Source: Alphaproteobacteria bacterium
GTDB taxonomy: Bacteria > Pseudomonadota > Alphaproteobacteria > Elsterales > Elsteraceae
Length of the DNA: 10,934 bases
Assembly (NCBI GenBank): GCA_013297545.1
Contig: JAAFHH010000066.1
Span: forward strand, 1 to 10,934
Direction: 5' to 3'
This document shows, one piece after another, positions 6,448 to 10,934 of the stretch. Both the position numbers and the translations under genes were made by a program. How positions within the stretch are numbered: position 1 is the first letter of the stretch; every line of letters starts with the position of its first letter. The notes beneath the pieces are model-generated. The model made no database searches. It saw only the letters and a list, made by a program, of their open reading frames with translations, and was not told the origin of the DNA.

Positions 6448-8103
6448 TTACTCCGCCGCCATGGGAACGGATTGGCGAGCGACGGCGACAGAGCGCACCG
6501 CCGGATCAACAATCGTCCGCCAGAGATTGTAGGCCATGATCAAGGCGCCGCAGAGGAACAACAGGCCACCGAGGGCGCGGATCACATAGTAGGGGTGCAT
6601 CGCCTCGACGGTTTCGACGAACGAGTATTCGAGGAAGCCGAGGTTGGTGTACGCCCGCCACATCAGGCCCTGCATGATGCCGGACACCCACATGGCGCTG
6701 ATGTAGAGCACGATGCCGATGGTGGAGATCCAGAAGTGCCACTCGACCAGCCGGTCGGAATAGAGCCGTTCCTTCTTCCACAGCCACGGCACCAGGCAGT
6801 AGATCGCCCCGAAGGAGATGTAGCCAACCCAGCCCAGCGCGCCGGAATGCACGTGGCCGATCGTCCAATCGGTGTAGTGCGACAGCGCATTCACCGCCTT
6901 GATCGACATCAGCGGGCCTTCGAAGGTCGCCATGCCGTAGAACGCGACGGAGACCACCATCATCCGCAGCACCGGGTCCGTGCGCAGCCGGTCCCAAGCG
7001 CCCGACAAGGTCATCAAGCCGTTGATCATGCCGCCCCAAGAGGGCATCCACAGCATGATCGAGAAGGTCATCCCCAGCGTCTGCGCCCAATCCGGCAGGG
7101 CCGTATAGTGCAGGTGGTGGGGACCCGCCCAGATGTACATGAAGATCAAGGACCAGAAGTGGATGATCGAGAGCCGGTAGGAATAGACCGGCCGTTCTGC
7201 CCGCTTCGGGATGAAGTAGTACATGATTCCAAGGAAGCCGGCGGTCAGGAAGAAGCCCACAGCATTGTGGCCGTACCACCACTGGAACATCGCGTCTTGG
7301 ATGCCCGACCAGATGATGTAGCTCTTCGGGCTGAGGATTGAGACTGGGATGGCAGCGTTATTGCCGAGGTGCAGCACCGCAATCGTCACGATGAAGCCGA
7401 TGAAGAACCAGTTCGCGACGTAGATGTGCGGTTCATCCCGGCGCCAAATCGTGCCCAAGAACACGAGCAGGTAGGTCACCCATACCGTGGTCAAGAACAA
7501 GTCCGCGTACCATTCCGGCTCCGCGTATTCCTTGCCCTGGGTGATGCCGAGCAGGTAGCCCGTGCCGGCGATCACGATAAAGAGGTTGTAGCCGAGCACC
7601 ACGAACCAGGGGGCAAGCTCGCCCGCAAGCCGCGCGCGACAGGTGCGCTGCACGACGTAGAGCGAGGTTGCGATCAACACATTGCCGCCGAACGCGAAGA
7701 TCACGGCGGACGTGTGCAGGGGCCGGAGGCGGCCAAAGTTGGTCCACGGCAGATCGAAGTTGAGGGCGGGGAACGCGAGCTGCAGCGCGATGACGAGGCC
7801 AACCAGGAACCCCGCAATCCCCCAGCCCATGGCAGCGATCGTGGCGACTTTGATCGGGCCCATGTTGTAGTTCGGCTTGCCGTCGATCGTGCGCGGCGGT
7901 GGTGCTGACTCCGGGTCAAACCCGCGGTTGATGACCGTAAAGAACGCCCACCCGGAGGCAAGCGTGAAGATCACCATATGAAAGGCATAGCCCGAATGAT
8001 CGGTCATGCCGGCGACAATCAGACAGACGAAAAAGAGCAGGGCTGCTGTTGTTGCGGCACCTACTTCCGCTGATGTCAGACCGCGCAGTGCTTTTGATGC
8101 CAT
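6448..8103 (-). CDS. ccoN: Cytochrome cbb3 oxidase catalytic subunit I CcoN
   Basis: Catalytic heme-copper oxidase subunit with low-spin heme b, high-spin heme b3 and CuB; it reduces oxygen to water at very low oxygen tension and pumps protons. The chosen form has 551 residues and about twelve or more helices. Likely ligands by family pattern: His130 (RPLHTS) and His419 for low-spin heme b; His417 for heme b3 (GHVHSG, 416-421); CuB by His279 (WYGHNAVGFF), His329 and His330 (GPHHLHYT); and Tyr323, at the spacing of the cross-linked tyrosine of Pseudomonas stutzeri CcoN. I start at the ATG at 8103. An in-frame ATG at 8166 would add 21 residues unlike CcoN, and its first base lies inside the FNR box, so it is unlikely to be transcribed. 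The ATG at 8103 lacks a strong Shine-Dalgarno. First gene of the operon. Confidence 0.96.
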   Translation of the reverse strand: MASKALRGLTSAEVGAATTAALLFFVCLIVAGMTDHSGYAFHMVIFTLASGWAFFTVINRGFDPESAPPPRTIDGKPNYNMGPIKVATIAAMGWGIAGFLVGLVIALQLAFPALNFDLPWTNFGRLRPLHTSAVIFAFGGNVLIATSLYVVQRTCRARLAGELAPWFVVLGYNLFIVIAGTGYLLGITQGKEYAEPEWYADLFLTTVWVTYLLVFLGTIWRRDEPHIYVANWFFIGFIVTIAVLHLGNNAAIPVSILSPKSYIIWSGIQDAMFQWWYGHNAVGFFLTAGFLGIMYYFIPKRAERPVYSYRLSIIHFWSLIFMYIWAGPHHLHYTALPDWAQTLGMTFSIMLWMPSWGGMINGLMTLSGAWDRLRTDPVLRMMVVSVAFYGMATFEGPLMSIKAVNALSHYTDWTIGHVHSGALGWVGYISFGAIYCLVPWLWKKERLYSDRLVEWHFWISTIGIVLYISAMWVSGIMQGLMWRAYTNLGFLEYSFVETVEAMHPYYVIRALGGLLFLCGALIMAYNLWRTIVDPAVRSVAVARQSVPMAAE

Positions 8104-8165
8104 GATGCTTGCGACCCCGGCTGGTACAGTCGCCGTGACGCTTTCATGGGCCGGCCAGATCCTCA

Positions 8166-8179
8166 TTGATCTGAATCAA
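8166..8179 (-). promoter_or_regulatory. FNR/FixK/Anr-type binding site upstream of ccoN
   Basis: The sequence TTGATCTGAATCAA is a perfect TTGAT-N4-ATCAA box, the consensus bound by FNR-family activators. It is centred at 8172.5, about 70 bases before the ccoN ATG at 8103. If it works at the usual -41.5 position, transcription starts near 8131 and leaves a leader of about 28 bases. I see no convincing -10 hexamer at the matching place, which is common for activator-dependent promoters in GC-rich genomes. The site would turn the whole cco operon on under low oxygen, as known for ccoNOQP in many proteobacteria. Which regulator binds cannot be told from here. Confidence 0.88.
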
Positions 8180-8244
8180 AGTCGCCCGCGCGATGCCCCC
8201 AAACCGGGTGCGGCATTTGTGCGCGGGATCGCTTTGCCCCGAGG

Positions 8245-8272
8245 TTTACAGTTCTGCGACGGTCGGTGTAGG
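8245..8272 (+). promoter_or_regulatory. Possible sigma-70 promoter for prs
   Basis: TTTACA (8245-8250, five of six to TTGACA) is followed after 16 bases by TGTAGG (8267-8272, a weak -10). Transcription would start near 8279, giving a leader of about 70 bases before the prs ATG. It is the only reasonable pair I found in this otherwise GC-rich stretch, but the -10 match is poor. Confidence 0.25.
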
Positions 8273-8347
8273 GTCCGCGCGCGTTTTGACCGGGCGGGGC
8301 AGTGGCCGCTGCGGGCACCCTGGCTGATCCTTCGAGAGCGGGCACCC

Positions 8348-9295
8348 ATGAAAATCCTCACCGGTAACTCCAACCGCCCGCTCGCCGAGGCGATTTGTGC
8401 CTCGCTCGCACTGCCGCTGACCAAAGCGAGTGTCCGGCGCTTCTCCGACATGGAAGTGTTCGTTGAGATCAACGAGAACGTCCGCGGCGAGGACGTGTTC
8501 GTCATCCAGTCGACGTCCTACCCGGCCAACGACAATCTGATGGAACTGCTGGTGGCCCTCGACGCGCTGAAGCGCGGCTCGGCCAAGCGGATCACCGCGG
8601 TGATCCCGTACTACGGCTATGCGCGCCAGGACCGGAAGTCGGGCCCGCGCACGCCGATCTCGGCGAAGTTGGTGGCGAACCTGATCACCTCAGCGGGTGC
8701 CGACCGAGTGCTGACGCTCGATCTGCATGCGGGCCAGATCCAGGGTTTCTTCGACATCCCGCTCGACAACCTCTACGCCGAGCCGGTGCTCGCCCGCGAC
8801 ATCATCGAACGCTACGGCGATGAGAGCGGCACCTGCCGCGACCTCACCATCGTCTCGCCCGATGTCGGTGGCGTGGTGCGGGCGCGCCAGGTGGCTAAGC
8901 GCTTGGATGCCGATCTCGCGATCATCGACAAGCGGCGCGAGCGGGCCGGGGTGTCGGAAGTGATGAACATCATCGGCGATGTGAAGGGCCGGCGCTGCAT
9001 TCTGGTCGATGACATCGTCGACAGTGCGGGCACGCTGTGCAACGCCGCGGTCGCCTTGCGCGATGCCGGTGCGACGTCGGTTGCGGCCTACGTCACCCAC
9101 GGCGTGCTGTCCGGCGGGGCGGTTGCGCGTGTCTCCACCTCGCCGATCGAGATGCTGGTGACCACCGACTCGATTCAGGCGACGGAGGCCGTGCGCGTCT
9201 CCCAAAACATCCGCCAGCTGACCATGGCGCCGCTGTTGGCCGAAGCGATCCGGCGGGTCAGCGAAGAACAGTCGGTGTCGTCGCTGTTCGCTTAA
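8348..9295 (+). CDS. prs: Ribose-phosphate pyrophosphokinase (PRPP synthetase)
   Basis: Cytoplasmic enzyme that transfers pyrophosphate from ATP to ribose 5-phosphate, making PRPP for purine, pyrimidine, histidine, tryptophan and NAD synthesis. It has 315 residues, the normal bacterial class I length. Visible motifs: the N-terminal FSDMEVFVEINENVRGEDVF segment (32-51); PYYGYARQDRK (87-97), which helps bind ATP; DLHAGQIQGFF (125-135) with metal- and ATP-contacting His127; the flexible catalytic loop with Lys195 and Arg197 in DKRRERAG; and the PRPP-binding loop VDDIVDSAGT (220-229). The ATG at 8348 gives the standard MKILTGNSNRPLAEAI start. The frame is open further upstream, but that part does not look like Prs and overlaps the cco promoter. 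The Shine-Dalgarno is weak. The gene is divergent from ccoN and convergent with the kinase gene, sharing the TTAA at 9292-9295. Confidence 0.97.
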   Translation: MKILTGNSNRPLAEAICASLALPLTKASVRRFSDMEVFVEINENVRGEDVFVIQSTSYPANDNLMELLVALDALKRGSAKRITAVIPYYGYARQDRKSGPRTPISAKLVANLITSAGADRVLTLDLHAGQIQGFFDIPLDNLYAEPVLARDIIERYGDESGTCRDLTIVSPDVGGVVRARQVAKRLDADLAIIDKRRERAGVSEVMNIIGDVKGRRCILVDDIVDSAGTLCNAAVALRDAGATSVAAYVTHGVLSGGAVARVSTSPIEMLVTTDSIQATEAVRVSQNIRQLTMAPLLAEAIRRVSEEQSVSSLFA

Positions 9296-10934
9296 GCCGC
9301 CGCCGCCACCACCTGTTCACCCAGGCGTGTTGGGATCACCAGCACGAAGCGCGAGCCGCGACCTTCGACACTTTCCACCCGGATGCGCCCGCCAAGCGAG
9401 TGGGTAACCAAGTTGAACACGATGTGTAGCCCAAGGCCACTGCCGCCTTCGCTGCGCTTGGTCGTGAAAAACGGCTCGAAAATCTTGTGCAGGTTGGCTT
9501 CCGGGATGCCGGCACCGGTGTCGGCCACCGACACCTCGACATCGTCGGCCAAGCGCCGGGCACCGATCTCGATGCGGCCGGCGCGGCCGTCGGGAAAGGC
9601 GTGGATCGCTGCGTTCATCACCAGGTTGGTCAGCACCTGGGCGAGGGCACCGGGCAGGGTTTCCAACATGATGCCGGGCGGTACGGCGAACGCGACCTCG
9701 ATCGGTTGGCGCTTCAATTCCGGCCTCAGCGCCGTTACCACCTCGTTGACGTAGACGCCCAGATCAAAGCGCCGCTGGCTTTCGGACGATTGGTCGACCG
9801 CGACGCGCTTGAAGCTCTGGATCAAGTGGGCGGCGCGGTCGAGGTTGGTGAGGATCAGACCAGCACATTCTTCCGCCTTGTCGAGGAAGCGGGTGATCGC
9901 GGACTTGCGCAGCTGACCGCCTTCCATCAGGGCGCGGAATTCCTTGGTTTCCTCCGCCAAGGTCGATGCGGCCGTGGTGCCAACGCCGACCGGCGTGTTG
10001 ATCTCGTGCGCCACGCCGGCGACCAACCCGCCAAGCGAGGCCATCTTTTCGGCTTGGATCAGGCTCGCTTGGGTGTTGCGCAGCTCAACCACCGCGGCCT
10101 CAGCGGCAGTTTTGGCGTCACCGAGTGCGCTTTCGCGCTCCGCGATCACGCCCACCATGTGGCCGTAGGCGCGCGCGATGTCGCCCACTTCGTCGCGGTT
10201 GTGATCGGTGATTGGAGTGGGTGCCCCTTCGGCGTAGCGCCGCATGGCGTGGCTGACCGCGAGCAGCCGGCGCACCACACCGAAGTGCGCATACAGCAAG
10301 GTCGCCAGTGCGACCAAGAAGCCGATGATGCTGATCACCACGAACAGCTGCTCGTACCAGCCGATCGTCTCGACCACGGCTTGAGTGCTGCTGCTGGTAT
10401 CGGTGCGCACTTGGTTGGAGAGCGCTTCGGCGGACGCCACGAACGCATCGGACAGCGCGCTGATGCGCCGCATCAGCACGGTCTGCTGGGCTTCGACCAG
10501 CAATTCGCGCTCGCGCACGAAAAACACACTCTCCGGCCCGGTGCCGAGGCTATCGAGCAGATCGAACGCCACTTGCCGCTCGGGCGAGGACCGGCCCATC
10601 GCGGCATCGGCCGTGTCCATCACGACCAGCGCCTTGCGAAACGCCTCGACCTGCGGTTGCAGGTCGACCAGCCGAGTGGCGGACAGGCCGGAGAACAACA
10701 GGGTGGTCGCACTGCTGGCGGTTTCCGCCCACAGCGAGGTGCGCAGATCGAGGCCCGGGATTTCCGAGGCGGCCGCCATCGTCACCGCCTCGCGGATCGC
10801 GACGGACTGGGTGTAGAGCCGCTCACGCACGACGATCAGCGCCAGCCGGCGGGAACGCTGGTCGCCGAGCGTGCGCAAGGCATCCTGGATCGCTTGGGCC
10901 AGGCGCTGCAGGCGCGCCAGATCCTGGCCGCCGG
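9292..10934 (-). CDS. Membrane sensor histidine kinase, 5' end outside the window
   Basis: The frame is open from the right edge (10934) to TAA at 9292-9294: 546 codons visible, N-terminus missing. Numbering below counts the TTG at 10876-10878 as residue 1; that codon is not claimed as the start. A mainly helical region (to about 175), probably periplasmic, precedes a membrane helix at about 177-199. HAMP-like sequence follows, including NRDEVGDIARAYGHM (227-241), then a coiled-coil linker. The H-box ASLGGLVAGVAHEINTPVG puts the phospho-acceptor at His291. The ATPase domain shows the N-box with Asn422, DTGAGIPE (453-460), the F-box EPFFTT (468-473) and GGSGLGL (478-484). There is no attached receiver domain; the protein ends VVAAAA. 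All kinase residues look intact. The signal and partner response regulator are unknown; a link to respiration would be guesswork from proximity. Confidence 0.9.
   Translation of the reverse strand, partial: GGQDLARLQRLAQAIQDALRTLGDQRSRRLALIVVRERLYTQSVAIREAVTMAAASEIPGLDLRTSLWAETASSATTLLFSGLSATRLVDLQPQVEAFRKALVVMDTADAAMGRSSPERQVAFDLLDSLGTGPESVFFVRERELLVEAQQTVLMRRISALSDAFVASAEALSNQVRTDTSSSTQAVVETIGWYEQLFVVISIIGFLVALATLLYAHFGVVRRLLAVSHAMRRYAEGAPTPITDHNRDEVGDIARAYGHMVGVIAERESALGDAKTAAEAAVVELRNTQASLIQAEKMASLGGLVAGVAHEINTPVGVGTTAASTLAEETKEFRALMEGGQLRKSAITRFLDKAEECAGLILTNLDRAAHLIQSFKRVAVDQSSESQRRFDLGVYVNEVVTALRPELKRQPIEVAFAVPPGIMLETLPGALAQVLTNLVMNAAIHAFPDGRAGRIEIGARRLADDVEVSVADTGAGIPEANLHKIFEPFFTTKRSEGGSGLGLHIVFNLVTHSLGGRIRVESVEGRGSRFVLVIPTRLGEQVVAAAA

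Noticed and set aside
6391..7341. A 316-codon open frame on the plus strand opposite ccoN and the start of ccoO
   Set aside because: Antisense shadow of highly conserved CcoN; composition is that of reversed GC-rich coding sequence.
8104..8166. CcoN starting at the ATG at 8166
   Set aside because: That ATG touches the FNR box and lies upstream of the expected transcript start; the 21 added residues do not resemble CcoN.
8163..8345. A 60-codon minus-strand frame in the ccoN-prs spacer
   Set aside because: No credible ribosome site, runs through the FNR box, and its composition is unlike a real protein.
8006..8347. Upstream extension of prs by up to 114 codons
   Set aside because: The extension overlaps the ccoN start and the FNR box and does not resemble Prs. 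The ATG at 8348 gives the normal family N-terminus and length.

Overview
The window comes from a GC-rich (roughly two thirds G+C) Gram-negative bacterium. Gene content and protein style suggest an alphaproteobacterium, perhaps Rhodospirillales-like. The reasons are a complete cbb3 oxidase locus in the order ccoNOQP-ccoGHIS behind an FNR/FixK box, and a ribose-phosphate pyrophosphokinase of alphaproteobacterial type. The lineage is an inference from memory of the families, not a search result.

Layout. Bases 1-278 hold one probable small gene on the minus strand (40-210, 56 aa, unknown, acidic). Bases 279-8103 are one tight minus-strand operon, transcribed from right to left: ccoN (8103-6448), ccoO (6441-5677), ccoQ (5665-5510), ccoP (5506-4619), ccoG (4619-3177), ccoH/fixH (3120-2608), ccoI/fixI (2611-422) and ccoS (422-279). 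The first four encode the high-affinity cytochrome cbb3 oxidase. The last four encode its assembly factors: a polyferredoxin membrane protein, FixH, a copper P-type ATPase and CcoS. Junctions are overlaps or gaps of at most 11 bases, except 56 bases between ccoG and ccoH, so one polycistronic message with coupled translation is likely. A perfect TTGAT-N4-ATCAA box at 8166-8179, just upstream of ccoN, points to oxygen-responsive control by an FNR/FixK/Anr-family activator.

Bases 8104-8347 are a divergent intergenic region. To its right, prs (8348-9295, plus strand) makes PRPP. It runs head-on into a sensor histidine kinase gene on the minus strand (9292-10934), whose 5' end lies beyond the window. 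The two stop codons overlap in a shared TTAA.

I found no mobile element, CRISPR array, tRNA, rRNA or clear intrinsic terminator. I see no undescribed multi-gene system: most of the window is a textbook respiratory locus with intact key residues. The items worth a second look are the FNR box and what it says about the ccoN start, the unassigned 56-aa gene, the unbroken coupling of structural and assembly genes, the stop-codon overlap of prs with the kinase gene, and the kinase's unassigned sensor region.
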